Positions 35,899 to 49,236 of a DNA stretch of 64,000 bases are shown in pieces. The notes beneath the pieces were generated by a model. That model made no database searches, was not told the origin of the DNA, and worked only from the letters and a program-made list of their open reading frames with translations. Origin of the DNA: Rhytidiadelphus loreus (taxonomy: Eukaryota; Streptophyta; Bryopsida; Hypnales; Hylocomiaceae); contig OX344761.1 of the NCBI GenBank assembly GCA_947034895.1, positions 27,106,863 to 27,170,862 of the forward strand, given 5' to 3'. Each line of letters begins with the position of its first letter. The stretch's first letter is position 1. The position numbers were made by a program, and so were the translations under genes.

Positions 35899-38375
35899 AT
35901 GCAAGCACTGAGCTTTGGCAGCCCCTCGACTATGGTGACTCCTGCAGGAGCCCCACGAGGTATCACGGCTACTCTTGAGGTAACTATCTCATTTGCAGAT
36001 CACGGAGTGCAAACTGACGTTGTATGGGTCTCAAATGCGTTTGAAATTAGCCGAAACTGTTCCTCTAGCTTGTTTACTTACAGCAAGGGACGAGAGTAAG
36101 AAAATGTTTCAAAAATGTAGGAAGTTAGGGTATGCAATGAGGATGTGACATGTGCTAAAATTGGTACTGTACTTGCGTGTTGAGGCTCGACATTAGAAGG
36201 AATTAATTTCTAATGTTAGTATTATTTTTGGCATGTGGTTATTGGAATTGTAGCAATCTAAGATAATCTATTATGATTTCTGAATATTCCATCAATTAGG
36301 ATTACATTGAGGGACGATTGTACACCGGATATCTGGAAAGACTCATGAAAATCGTACAGTTCTATTTGAGGAAGAGATTCTGCCAAATAGCCGCTTGTTG
36401 ATCGTGCAGTGATCCCAGTTTACAATTTCCTGAAGACAGTTAACTATGATTACCTTTTGAAGATAATGTGATATCTACCTTTTCTAAGTAGGCAACGATT
36501 AGTGGTAATGTATCCCAATGAGTTGACATTGTGGTTGGACACTGTGCCCCAGGGGGAAAGGTCTGAAGTTGCTAAGCCTGGCTCGGATAGATTGATCAAC
36601 ATGACTCGCTTAACTGCAACCAAGCCTGACCTTCGCACAGTGAGTCCCACTTTCATATCACAGCTTCAATGTCAGTCAAAATAAATCTCTGTATTTTACT
36701 TCAAATATGAGCTATGTGGAACTTAACTCCTGAAGGGGCAAGAGGCCCTAATTGGGTCTCATGAATGTCATATTGTTACTTGTTTCTATTCAGTTTTGCT
36801 TTAGTTTTTTCCAACCCATGCGATATTCATCGTTGATTCTGGTAAATATTTGGGTCCGATCTGAATATATATTTCACAATATGATCAACGAAATTGGTCT
36901 TTTTGAAACCATGAGTCCTTGGTCATTGAGGAGTTAACATTGTATATGTATTATGTGCAGCCAAGCCGATTTCCCGTGGATTCCAATGGCCAAAGACTTT
37001 GCTCAACTCCAAAACTCGTACGAACTGCAGGTGTAGTGAGAAGTCATGCCTCTCAAACTCCAAAAATCATCCGAGCGTGCAGTGGATTGAAAAATCATTC
37101 TTCTCCAACTCCGAAGAAGATACAGGTTGGAAGCGGAGTGGAAAATCATGCCTCTCCAACTCCTAAAAAGGTACAGGTTGGAAGTGAATTAGGAAATCAT
37201 GCTTCTCCGACTCCTAAGAAGGTACAGCGTGAAAGTGGAGTGGAAAATCATGCTTCTCCAACTCCTAAGAAGGTGCAGGGTAGAGGTGGAGTGGAAGATC
37301 ATGCCCCAAATTCTCTCGAGGATTCTGTCGGCGCTCATGATCTGCCCCTCAACACTTTTACCGTATATGTCAACCCGTCATTTGAGCCCCTTGAAACTTT
37401 GAAGAGTCCAAGCAAGGAGCAAAAGCAGGTTAGTTTCTCTGATTTCATGTGGATTCATTTATTCCTGAGTGCCCAAATGGCCACTTAGGGATTAACAATC
37501 TAGCACCTTTTGATTCTACAGCTGAAGAATTCATTTTGAAATAATGCGATGAGCTTTCCTTTCGAGCGAATCTAAAATCACGATGTCTGTGTTGTGCAGC
37601 TTTCTTGCATTCCAGTTGATTCAAATGGGCAAAAGCTATGCCCTACGCCAAGAAAGACGCAATCCCCGGCGGGGTCCAAATTGCGCTTTCCGAAAGCCAA
37701 CTCTTCCCAACGTCTTGAAACTATCCAGAGTCCGTCAGTTCGCAAGGATCAGGTCAACTTCTTATTCTCTTTCAATCTTTTTTGAGGCATAAATGACAAG
37801 CTTGATCGTAAAGTTGTGTCTATATTTGTCACTCTAATGCAAACTGAAATTTCCTTGTCACACAGGCCAAGTCTGTACTTGTAGACTCCAACGGGCAACA
37901 CACACTGGGAACTCCCAAACTGTCAAAGCAGTTCACTACACCCAGAGAGAGGTCAGCAGCTTTCGGCACCAATGGCTCTGAGAATTTGACACCAAGAGCC
38001 TTGTTCAATGATAGCCATGCAGCTGTTACCCCGCGGTCAATCAGCCGGGTTACTCACATGGCTGCTAAAGAGTCCAAACCATCGGAAGGAGTTGACGGAG
38101 CGAGATGCACTTCAGCAGTCAAGACAGACGTTGGTTCCAAACTTAAGAAAAGGGGAAGAAACGAAGATGGCGCTGCAGTAGAAGACGAAAACGCAAGAGT
38201 TACGAGATCGAAGACCGAGGCTGAGAAAATTGCGATCTTTCTGCGGTCTCCAGCTGCCAGGATTAGGCCGGATGGAAGAAAAGAAGAGTATTGGCACGGG
38301 GTATCTGATGTGCTTCTGGAAAAATACACCGAGACGAAGCTTTTGAGTGCTTCAAAATCTAAAGTTGAGCATTGA
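35899..38375 (+). CDS. Unrecognised protein with SPTPKK repeats, 6 exons
   Basis: Spliced model: 35899-35959, 36312-36408, 36492-36639, 36961-37428, 37600-37752, 37866-38375. GT-AG introns and matching phases give 478 aa. I do not recognise the family. Residues 1-100 look globular (for example TVLFEEEILPNSRLLIVQQR). Residues about 125-215 hold five tandem units of about 20 residues, each with NHASPTPKKVQ or a close variant. A motif VDSNGQ, followed in two cases by LC(S/P)TP, occurs three times, once near the start of each of the last three exons. The C-terminus is basic and ends with a conserved-looking block (FLRSPAARIRPDGRKEEYWH). S/T-P-x-K is the consensus of cyclin-dependent kinases, so cell-cycle phosphorylation is plausible (inference). 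Exons 1 and 2 are the least certain. Confidence 0.65.
36727..36934. mobile_element. 208-bp TTAA-flanked MITE in intron 3 of the repeat-protein gene
   Basis: TTAA stands on both sides (36723-36726 and 36935-36938). Ends are CTCCTGAAGGGGCAAG (left) and, read inward, CTCCTCAATGACCAAG (right). The right end resembles piggyBac-like copy 3 (CCCCTGAAGGACCAAG), so this may be a short relative. The arms match imperfectly, so the call is tentative. Confidence 0.5.
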
Positions 38376-39640
38376 GGAATGATTTGGGAGATTTCTGTAC
38401 ATATAAGTCCTCAAGGTTAGTTTGGAGGGACAGAAGATGGTGTTAGGATGGAGGAAATGCTCGTCAATCTCCACTCTCTTCATGGATGAGCTCAGTAGGA
38501 AATGTCTAGTTTCTTGTTTCACGTTAGACCGAGCGTAATGTCGGCAGGATCGAATGTTACCTTGCAACATTTTGTTGCATTCATTTAAGGAACCCAATTC
38601 TTGAAGCTGGAAGCTTTCATCTGACTCTTGGCCCCGTTTCGTTTCTGATTGCAGCTGCAACTCTTTCACCATTTATTTCTGATTGCAGCTATCAGTCCCC
38701 TTCCGATACTGAAGGAGTTTGGGGCGTGCCGTTGATAACCTGCTTTTTGCTTAGCCATCTCCATATCTTTTAACTACAATGGGATATGGACAAAATGGAA
38801 AGTTTCCACATGAAAAAATGGAAATTCACACCGTGGGCCTAGGATTTAGGGAAAGAGTACTTGTTTTAACTTACAGTCTGGATTCACTTCCTAAAGAACC
38901 AGATTGTATCCACCATTTTCAAGAACAATTTGGCGTTTTCGTTTACTTATAGGTGTTAATATTAAATTCGTAATGCATGAGACAATCAAATAAGAAAATC
39001 TCAATTGACTTCTTTGTGACAAGATACTTGAAAGTTTTTTTTAGCATAAAATATGAAATTCAATTGGTACATATAGTAATTTGGATTTTAACACATGGAG
39101 CTTGCAATTGCAAGAGTTCATTAAATTATTGAACTCTTAAAAAAGAACTTAAGTACAAAAGAAAGTAGACTTATTAGACTTCATTGTCTTATTTTGAAAC
39201 AAATGCAAAACAATGAAAATATTGGAAGCTACACTTGAATTTGACAATTGCATTTCCAGTATTTGAACTATATATATGAATTTGACAAGTTTAGGGTATT
39301 TCAATAAGACATTCTTCATTTTCTTTGTTTAGAATGCATAGTAATTTAAAAACGTTTTACTGTCAAGTTTAAAATAATAGGACCTGGAAGAGGCATGTGA
39401 AGTCATCTCCATATCATAATTGTTTTTCACTCATAAGTAATTATAAAATGGTTGCTGCTGAATGATAAGTAACAAGCCTTTGAATGAATTCTGATATTTT
39501 ACTCCTAGGAATGATGAAAGACAAAAGAGAAAACTTAGAATTAGAGTAAGTGAAGTACAAAGGATACTAATGATTAAAATAGAATAAAAAACATATAATA
39601 AACGGTAAAATAAAATCCAACATGTGTTCATGTGCAAAAC
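38376..39640. other. 3' flank and AT-rich intergenic DNA
   Basis: 38.4-38.75 kb is likely 3' UTR of the repeat-protein gene. The rest to 39.64 kb is AT-rich with no gene seen. Confidence 0.4.
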
Positions 39641-42600
39641 AGAATCAAATAGAAGATGTAGACATAGACTCTGAATGACCACTACTATGAGTTGATGATG
39701 TCTCTGTGTCTAAGTCTAAGGCTGCCACATCTACAAACTGAATCACTCGAGGATCTATGGAATTAGACTTTCTGCATGTAGCTAAAGTTTCGTGACATGC
39801 CAATGTTGAAGCTAAGGCCTCAACATAGGACGGCAATACGTAGGACTTCTCTGGGCTTGAGAAAAACCCAGAGAATGTGAAAAAAGGCCGATGAATTGCC
39901 TTCCTAGAGGTCATGCTGAAAAATTAGCACGAAAGTATTAGAACTCATTTCAAAACAAAATTGATTATGGGTTTAGGTTGCAATGTAAAGATAAAGCAAA
40001 ATACAACAAAGGCTATAAGATTACACATAGACATAGGAAAATTATGCTAGCTTTGGGTTGACTTACTTATTGAAACGAGATTTCTTGACAATATGAGGAA
40101 CTTCAACTTCGAATGCATCCTCATCGTCATCCACCGTTAGAACTGTTGGCTTAGGTCTTACAACTTCGGGAATAGTCCGAATCATTGGGGCTAAAATTGC
40201 ATCGAAGATGGCTTTGTCTTCCTCAAGTGCAATTATATGCATGCTCAAGTTCTTGCAAGCGTGGATGGCGGGCCCTAATTCGAAGAACAACAAATTATCA
40301 ATTACAACAAAGACTTTGGCAAGAGTCACAAAGAAAAGAAAAGAAAAAATTGCAAACGATGGTTAATGAGGACATCTTATATTACCTGTTGCAGCAGTGC
40401 AATCCATAACAACATCGTTTGGAAGTGAACATGCTTGAATCAACATTTGAAGAAATCTAGGATCCTTTTCCCTTGCTCCTCTCCATGGTTTGGAGTTTTT
40501 GTCCATAGACATAGTCCCCAGGTTAGTGAAATTTTGAAGGACATCATTAGCTGCAACATCCAAGTTCAATTTCTTCAAACTTGGAGGGCACAGCAGAAAT
40601 TGGAACTTCGAAATGCCAACAGCAGGCAAGTTCCTCACTAACAACATAATTCCAAAACGTTGTGTCTGCAAGAAAGAAGATGGATACAAATGTTTAGTAC
40701 ATATGAAAGATAGAAGCGGCATGTAGTATCTAAATAGGAAATGGAAACATACTGCAAAATCACTGTAGTGAGCACTTGAAAACAAATATGAATAGCCAAA
40801 CTGAACACTCAAACTGGAATGGAGAACTAAACTAAGATAGCAAAGTACTTGAGGGGAAAAAATGGGTAAAACTTGAGAAATTTGAAATTTGAAATGAGAA
40901 ATGACTACATCTATTTGCCTGCAGTAACTGCTGAAGCGAGATGTAACGAGTTTGTCCCCCACCAATCCTTCAACTTCTCAAATGAATAAGTGATACCATA
41001 TTTGAGAATGGTGGCTTTTGTAACTGCCCTCAAAAGATAGATAATAATAAGTGCTCCATCGTCATGAAGATGACCATCACTGAACTCAAATAATGACTCC
41101 AACCAAAGAGGATTATCCATGTTCCATTTAGGAACATTGGTTGCAGGTATCGACAAGCCAGGGGCCGGAAAATTCTCTGGCATATCCGCAATAATGAGAT
41201 CAATGCGTGGTTTATCACTGTGAGCTCCTTTAAAAAGGCGTTTTCTGTCCCCCTTGTTCTGCAAGAGAGTGGTGGCCATAAGTAGAGTGAATAAATTAAA
41301 TTCAAATATCATATAAATCAAAGCTCATGGAGCAAAGTAAAAACGCTAACCTTGTTGATGAATTTCAAGATGTCGTGGTACACCTGAGAGAGGGGATCAG
41401 CCATTACATCAACGACTGAGAAATTGAGGATTAGCTCATGTATGGAAATCTTAGAGTCATTGAGAAATTCCTTAGCTGAAGGACCACGCAACATCCCTTC
41501 CTCACAAAGGGAGGCATAATCAGCATCACGCTTTGTGCCTCGTGAAAAAGAGCCCTGGTGTTGGGAGACCTCGTCTTTTGTTGATGAAGGTGGAACTAGA
41601 TCCTTCGTCTTCTTCCCTTTGGACTTCTTAGCTGCAGATGCTTATGCAGCCTTTGCTAACTTCAAGGTCCTCTTGGTCATTTTCTCCTTAGCCTTGTCCA
41701 CTGCCTTGGAGTTCTTCATTGCAATCTTTTTATCGGCTTCCTCCCTCTTCTTCATAGCCTTAGCTTTTGCTTCCTCATCAAGCCGAGAGAACTCGTCAAC
41801 GTCAGAAACAATATTGTGAGAATTGATGGCAACCTTGATATGCTCCTTCTTTTTTGGTGTAAACTCGGGTGAGCAATCCAAGTACTACGCCCTGGACTTG
41901 AGATGTGATCTGGTCCATACCTTCAATTGTGCGGGGGAGAACATGCATTGCTCAGAGGAGACATCCAACCATGTGCCAAGAAAAAGAGGTAGATCACGCT
42001 TAGCAATGGCCCCTTTTGCCAATAACTCGTATTTGAAGTACCTATAAGAAAACAAATCATGTCAATTCCGGAAACAGTTCCAGCATTAAAAGCAATTACC
42101 ATTTCGATGAAATCGTGAAAATAACAAGTAGGGAATGGAAGTAGTACCGATAAATCACACGTCGAACAACCTGGTCACTACCCTTTCGCTTTCTGAAGTC
42201 ATCCCCTTTCTTGAAGGAGTCTACACCATTGAAAGACCCCAGAAACGCTTTGTCCCAAATTCAAATTCTCCATCCTTCAATGTAGTCAAGAAAACCCTTG
42301 GGCTCCACAGGAGAATCTATTGTCAACGCCAATTGGTCCTTCTTGACAATGTCATCAAACATTTCAAACCCGAACTCTGCAATCTGGAAAAACAAAAGTA
42401 TGCAACAGTGAGACCAAAATGGAAGGGTTTATGCCATTAAATACACTTTAATCAACATATGGAATTCAAAGAATGACGAGGTGAAGAATTACATGATAGG
42501 GACTTATCCCCGCATACCAACAAGCCTTTGCTAATAAAGACTTTAACTCATTTTTTCCAACTGGTTTAAAGGGAAACCTCCTTGCCTCTCTTGTTTGAAT

Positions 42601-44532
42601 TGACGAATTCCACCAACGCAGCCACTTGACCTTCTCCTCACTACTGACAAGATAAGTTGCAATCATCTGCAACTTATCCAGAGTCATCTCTGGAAGAATG
42701 TTGGAACTCTAATGTCGCTCAATCTATATCATGACAACATTAGAATGAGGTAAGTTCAGTTTTGATGGATAAACATAAAGCAATACTGTTTGAGAAGTAG
42801 GATCATACCTCTTTAAAGAAGTTGTTTCCAAAATTAGGATTAGCCATAGCAATTAGCTTGTTCATCTTCTGGATCAATTTCGAAGTTTGATCTTTAGCAC
42901 CAAACTTCATGGCAGTCAAAATGCCTTCGGGTGATTGCTCATCTTTGGATGTCTCCTCTTTGTACAACCGAACCGCAACATCAGTTGCTGCAGCTATCTC
43001 GTACTGTAGAGGAATACAAATATAAAAACCACACTGACAAAATTACAAAGCTACAAGCATGTACAATATTGATATGAGAATAAGAACCCTCACCCGAAAA
43101 ATGAATGAAGTGAACACTTCAACAGACATATAGTACCAACTCTTTCGTGTATTTTGTTGGCATTGCATCATCTCAAAGGTGCTCAAATGCTCGGCAAATT
43201 TCTGTAAAAGAAGTGAACCATACTTTTGAACAAGAAATAACGTGTGAACAAGACTGGTTTTGATAAACAAATTCTCAGTGTGCTTGTACAACCGAAGAGT
43301 GATATCGAGCATAATTGAATCAGGAATCATAAGGAATGAAAACTAAAATGAGAGGGATGATGCACTTACTTATTCACATCGTGCATGGCATGCATGACTT
43401 GCCCAATCTTGCCTTTAGTGTCCAATATAATTGAGTCCACCGAAATATGCCAATCGCGATCACAGTCATGGTATTGAGATATGTATGAGGACCACGCCAG
43501 CAACCGGTGGTTACCATCACATACAAAAAACTTGCAGTTTTGTAAATGCTCCAATCCTGGTGTTGAACCAAGTATAGAGTTGAAGTTATCATTCTTAGCA
43601 ATCCACAGTGGTCCCCATGTAACTCTCTCGGCCTCTGACACATCCTCCATCTCTCCATACTCATTAGTAATAGAAACATAGAACACTGAGGACCCATCTC
43701 GGTAACTGTTGACGAAAACCTCTTGAAGTCTGGAGATATCACTTTGGAGCGCCGGCCAAACCATAGGCATTACAACAAGGCGGTACAAGGGAATCATTAA
43801 GCGAGATATCGAATGTGGTTTCAATCTCAAGGCCGCAATAGAAGTAATAGAGTTCACTTTCTCAGCTTTGCGAAACGTGTCCTCCAATGCATAGTCCATG
43901 TCCTTTTTGTTGGGTACAATGTCATCAATACCACCCTCTTCTTCAGCAACACCGCTGAAGTTTTCCTTCTCTTCGATGCAAGATCCAAGAATATGAGTTC
44001 CGGTAGTTACCTCCTATATCAAAGTAAGTGAACAAATGCAAATTGCAAAATGTCAAAGATAGGAATCTGTGTAAAAGAAAGATTCCAAAGACATGCTCAA
44101 AATCCTGTCCAAGTCTCTACATCATGACACCTCCGGCGAGTACCTGAGCTACCTTTGGCGCCGAGGAGAGCAAAGAGCGAAGGAAGTTTTCCAAAAAATA
44201 CTTGACTCACCAAAGTCAGATGCAGTAGGCACCCATTTGAGTGATGGAGTCTAGAAAAATTTCATGAAGAGAATGTGACCAACTAAGTAGGGCAAAATGA
44301 CTCACGCTAGTGTCAGCGTCCGTGACCTCTGCTGCCGGCACTTCCACTTGGTCCATAACTGTGTCAGTGCCACCATCGCCAGTTCCATCTCTAGTTGCTT
44401 CATTCCTTGTCACTGGCCTTCGAGCCATTTCTCGAGCTTCCTGCAGCTCAACAGAACTAGTGAATGTGAGACGCCTTTATCTCTGTAAGAATGATTTTCA
44501 AATCTTGTTGTGTTTACGAAAGTTCTTACCTG

Positions 44533-45440
44533 CTAACTTCCTCGGGGCTGGAGGTCCTTCTGATGGGGGCCACATAATCAAATCATAAACCAAAAAACAA
44601 AGGCCTGGCTTAGTCTGGCTTGCCTTACCTGTACTCCGACGCACTTGCTGGGCTTTCCTCGGGGCTAAGGGACCTCCGAGCTGGACCCTCGAAATCTAAA
44701 ACTAAAAAAAAGACGGTGAGGATCTGAGTACCTCACTTGCTTTACCTGTACTCTGACGCACCTGATGGGCCTGCCTCGGGGCCGAGGGACCTCCGAGCTG
44801 GACCCTCGAAATCCAAAACTAAAAAAAAAGACGATGAGGATCTGAGCACCTCACCTGCCTTACTTGTACTCCGACGTACCTGCTGGGCCTTCCTCGGGGC
44901 CGAGGGACCTTCGAGCTAGACCTTCAAAATTCAAAACTAAAAAAAAAAGATTGTGAGGATCAAACACCTCACATGCCTTACCATAAGGCCGACGCACCTA
45001 CTGGGCCTTCCTCGGGGCCGAGGGACCTTCGAGCTGGACCCTCGAAATTCAAAACTAAAAAAAAGACGGTGAAGATATGAGTACCTCACCTGCCTTACCT
45101 GTACTCCGACGCACCTACTGGGCCTTCCTCGGGGCCAAGGGACCTCCGAGTTGGACCCTCAAAATCCAAAACTAAAAAAAAGATGGTGAGGATCAAGTAC
45201 CTCACATGCCTTACCATAAGGCCGACGCACCTGCTAGGCCTTCCTCGGGGCCGAGGGACCTCCGAGCTAGGGCCTAGAAATTCAAAACTAAAAAGAAAAA
45301 CAGTGAGGATCAAGCACCTCACCTGCCTTTCCCGTACTCCGACGCACTTGGAGGGCCTTCCTTGGGGACAGAGGTCCTCTTGACAGGGACAAAGAAATTA
45401 GATAAAAAAACAAAAAACGGAGCGTCGGTGAGCACCTGAC
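44533..45440 (-). repeat. Eight tandem ~118-bp units carrying a 57-nt exon cassette
   Basis: Units start at about 44533, 44646, 44763, 44881, 44999, 45116, 45232 and 45350. On the gene strand the six central units each hold a splice acceptor (TTTTTTTTAG), 57 nt beginning TTTT and ending CCCAGCAG or similar, and a donor (GTGCGT in most). The exon leaves one base at its start and two at its end, so any number can be included without shifting frame. Each encodes about 19 residues ending SSEVPRPRGRPS. The exons on either side have matching phases. The outer two units are diverged and lack the AG acceptor. Two kinds of spacer partly alternate (TGTACTCC and CATAAGG), which suggests past two-unit duplications. 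Confidence 0.8.
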
Positions 45441-45490
45441 TTGCCTTCGATGAAGACTGCGCGGGGAAGTCTAGATTTCTTGACGCCGAG

Positions 45491-48400
45491 TGTGAGCCCC
45501 AAATTCGTCACTTGGGACTCATTGTTTTCCTTTTTTTAGTTTATTACAAATTAAGGCATAAAGTACTACAAAAAGCCCAAAAAAGAGTGTAGAACCAAAA
45601 TAGGTATGTCACGTACTAGTATAGCATTTGATCATAAATAGCCTTTTATCCATAGATTACCCATAAAACCCACTTGTATATAGGTTAGAACCCGTAAATA
45701 GTGGGAAACAATAGGGCTACTGGGAATTTACCCAAAATAGCCCAAATCCATTGCATGTGACCATGATAGGCTAAATTGGTCTTAGGAGAGTTAGGGAGGT
45801 CCCCACGTAAATCTCCAAAGATAGGTTCTAGTTTCCCCATTCCACCGACGAAACATTAGGAATCCAAATTGTTAGCTTGCAGGTGTTACTTGTCTCAGAC
45901 AGGCCGCATGGAGGAATCCACAGCCGCCGGATAGTGTTCTTGGATCTGGAACATGTCGGGGTATCTACAGCGAAATCCATTTGCCAAGATTCCCTCACGT
46001 GTGAAAGATTCCCTGACTGCCGGTGATTCAACCGAAGTCAGTTTTCACCTCGCCATCGACTGTGTGCCAGATTAGCTCAAGACTTGGCACGTGGCTTGAG
46101 GGACTCCATGAGAGGTTCCCCAAAAAGTCTCGGTTTTTTTTTATCTCCGAAGGATCTTTTTCCGAGCAGTCAACCGCCAAAGGCCACGATGGGAAATTCG
46201 TAGAAAATACCCAGGCCGCGGTAAAATCTCACTAAAAATTAGACTATCATCTTTTATGTTAATAACGCTCCCCGACAAATTTCATGGTGTTCTGATAACG
46301 GGAGGCAGCCGAAATCAACAACATTCCCCCAATTAATAATTACGGCAAGATCTTTGCGGGGTTGACCGGCGTCCCAGGAGCGTACGAAGTTGGAACAAAG
46401 ACATCAAGGAGACTTTTCTTACTCCCTAGAGCCTCCCCAACAACCCTAGCTAGTTACCCAAGCCAAAAGAGGTAAAACCCAAAAGTTAGGTTTTTACCCT
46501 TTTAATTGGCCCCAGTTGGCACTAGTTTGCGATGGGTTTTTTGTGATAGAAATAGGGGGTTGGGGATCCCTTAAGCTAAAAATGGCATTTTGAAGCCATT
46601 GGCGCAATCCGTTTGCAATTCCGAGCTAAACTCCAAAAGTTAGAAGTTAGGGCCAGCGTAAAACCCAAAATTAGGTGAAAATCTCAAATTTGGATGAAAA
46701 TCCGGATGGATGAGGTTACTCGTCGAGGGGGGTAGTGGGCCCTTCGAAATCTATAAAAGGGGGCCCTTCTCTCTCCCAAAACACCCCCAATACTTGTCTT
46801 GGGTCTGTGGGTCCGACCTCTTTTCATGTTTTGGCACTTGCCAAAACTCCCTACGGTGTTTTTTGGAGCACTCTTGCTCCTCTTGTTGTTACATTTCTTT
46901 GGGTGTCCAAGTCCGGGAGAATTCTTCTTGTCATATCCTTGCAACTTGTGTGGAATTCTTGGAGCATTGCCTTTAGAGTCTTTGATCACTGTTTTTATTG
47001 TACTAACCCTAGAGCAACCCTTCACCGTACCTTGGCGATGCCGCTTTGGGGGGCCTCTAGTTTCATGACTTAGTGGTGATACTAACTTACCATTTCCTAA
47101 CCCAGTGCTCTCTTGCATTTCGTACTAATCAAGTCCGTGTCTTTTGTGAGAAAAGAGTGGAGTAGTGCCATTGGGGTAACCAGACTCCACCTTTCTAAGT
47201 CTAGTTTTAGTCCTAAATTGTGTGTTAAAAGAGTCACCAGGCGGCGGAGCTTTGAACCCGTGGGAAAGCAATTAGTCCTAAATTTGGTGTTAAAACCAAA
47301 TTGACGGCGAAGCTTTGCACTCCCCCATAAGTTCGTTCCAAAGTTTAGTTCCCAAAACCTTTTGAGAGCTGGTCAAAGTTTAGTACCCAAAATAGGTCCA
47401 TGTCCTTAGAAACAAAACTCCTTGTGTGGTTCATTCATTTTTTGTTGTTGTTAGGAATTGGCCAAAATTAGAATTGGAAGAAACCCGGTCTAGTTAAAGG
47501 GTAGGAGTCCAGTCCAGTAAGGGCGGGGAGTCCAGCCCATCGGAAGGGGGGTCCAGGCCATCGGGGAGGGAGTCCAGTCCAGTAAGGGCGGGGAACCAGC
47601 CATCGGAAAAGGGGGTCCAGCTCACCGGGGAGGGAGTCCAATCCAGTCAGGAGGGAGTCCAATCCGGTCAAGTCGGGGGGGCCGTCGGTGGGAGATCCAG
47701 TCCGTTCAGGTCGGGAAGTTCAGCCATTGGACAGGGGTCCAATCTCGTCGGTCGAGGAGTCTAGCCACCGGGAGGGCGGGGAGTTCAGCCATCGGGCGAG
47801 GGGTCCAGTCCGTCGGGCAGGAAGTCCAGCTACTAAGGGGGGGAGTCCAACCATCGGGTGGGGAGTCTAGCCATCGGGGGGGTCCAGCCATCGGGTGGGG
47901 AGTCCAGCTATCGGGGAAGGGAGTCCAGTCCATCGGGGAGGGAACTAGCCCAAATCGGAGAAGTTGGGGCCCAAATTTTTGGAAGATAGAGAAGAAAACT
48001 AGAGAGGGGGGAAAACTTAGCAAGGAGATAGTGTAGGAAACAAGGGAAGAAACTCGCCACCCACACCAAGAAAGGAGTAGTCAAAATACAAGAGACATTT
48101 CCATCTCACCTCACCAACTCTCCCCTCCAACACCACACATCACCACCTCCAAATGTAATAAGGAGAAGTGGGGAGGGAGCTTAGATAGGGATGGGGCACC
48201 ATCGATAGGGTAGAAAGGAGATCCTCTCCACCATTAGGGTGAGGCGGGCGTAAGTGGTAGTTAGGCCATATTTTGACTTTCTAGATTAGGATAAGATGAC
48301 GCGTAAGTGATAGTTTGACCTTCTAAGTAGATAGGTGTCCAACCCACTCCTCTCCACCGATTGGGCACGCGGGGCGAGGAAAAGAAAAAGAGAAAGAAGG

Positions 48401-49236
48401 AAGTGGCATGAAGGGAAGGAAGTGCTAATTTTGGGATACACGAACACGTACGGTGCCAACAAAGACGTGACCTACAACCGCAACTTACCATGGTGGAAGA
48501 GGGTGAATCGACCGCCCTCCTTATGGACACCCATGCCGGGGTAAGAACCTAAAGACCACCCCCGTGTCATTTGCCCACTAGGGGCGGAAACCTAGACTAG
48601 GCCGAGAGCTAGGTACCATTAGAGTCCAAGTCAGGTCAGATATAAGTAGGAAAACTTAGAGTAGACTATGAGAGGTTTCCAACGACATAAGACACGCCCA
48701 AATCGGAGTCAGAACGACCACGATATGGACGGATGAAGTTTAGAACCCATGACGGATGAACCCATGGAGATTTCATCCAACCAAGTTGGAACTTAGGATT
48801 TAGTTAGAACCCATAGAGTCAGGTCTGTAAGTCAAATTTCGCCCTCAATTGGAAGTAGGAACCTATGGAAAACCATGGATGAAGTTTTATAGCCTGGTGG
48901 TCAAACTTCATCCGCCCATAGCGGTTGATTAGAAAGTCCAAATTGAGCGAGTCTTAGGTTTTTAGAAATGGCGTGAGATAATCTCCTACCCTGGGACCTT
49001 AGAGTAGAATTAGGAAATAGGAAACATAAAAAGCATAACATAGCAAGATAGCCAACTTAGGAGTCATTTGGAACCACGATTAGAGAGCCACGATTAGGGA
49101 CTTAGCAAAAAAGATCCATTGCTTGGAAGGCACAATGGATTGACGCTTAGACACCCATTAGAGCAAGACACTATCATAGAACTAGAACCTGGTTGTGTTC
49201 ACCGATTTACCAAGGGTGGGTAAATAAGCGCCCACA
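45491..49236. mobile_element. Solo LTR (3.7 kb) inserted in an exon of the ParB/methyltransferase gene
   Basis: Begins TGTGAGCCCC and ends GCGCCCACA, giving the TG...CA ends and short inverted repeat of an LTR. A perfect 5-bp duplication CCGAG flanks it (45486-45490 and 49237-49241). A TATA box (CTATAAAAG) sits near 46750, about 1.26 kb from the left end, as expected for a retroviral-type promoter on the + strand. No tRNA primer site or gag-pol is present, so this is a solo LTR left by recombination. Orientation and family (Ty3-like by its start) are inference. Removing it rejoins an exon of the surrounding gene. Confidence 0.7.
47500..47950. repeat. Minisatellite of GTCCAGCCATCGGG-type units in the solo LTR
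   Basis: About twenty degenerate units of roughly 20-25 bp, each built on GTCCAG(C/T)C and ATCGGG(G/T)GGGGA. The variation between units suggests an old array. Pro/Trp-rich open frames across it are repeat by-products. Confidence 0.85.
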
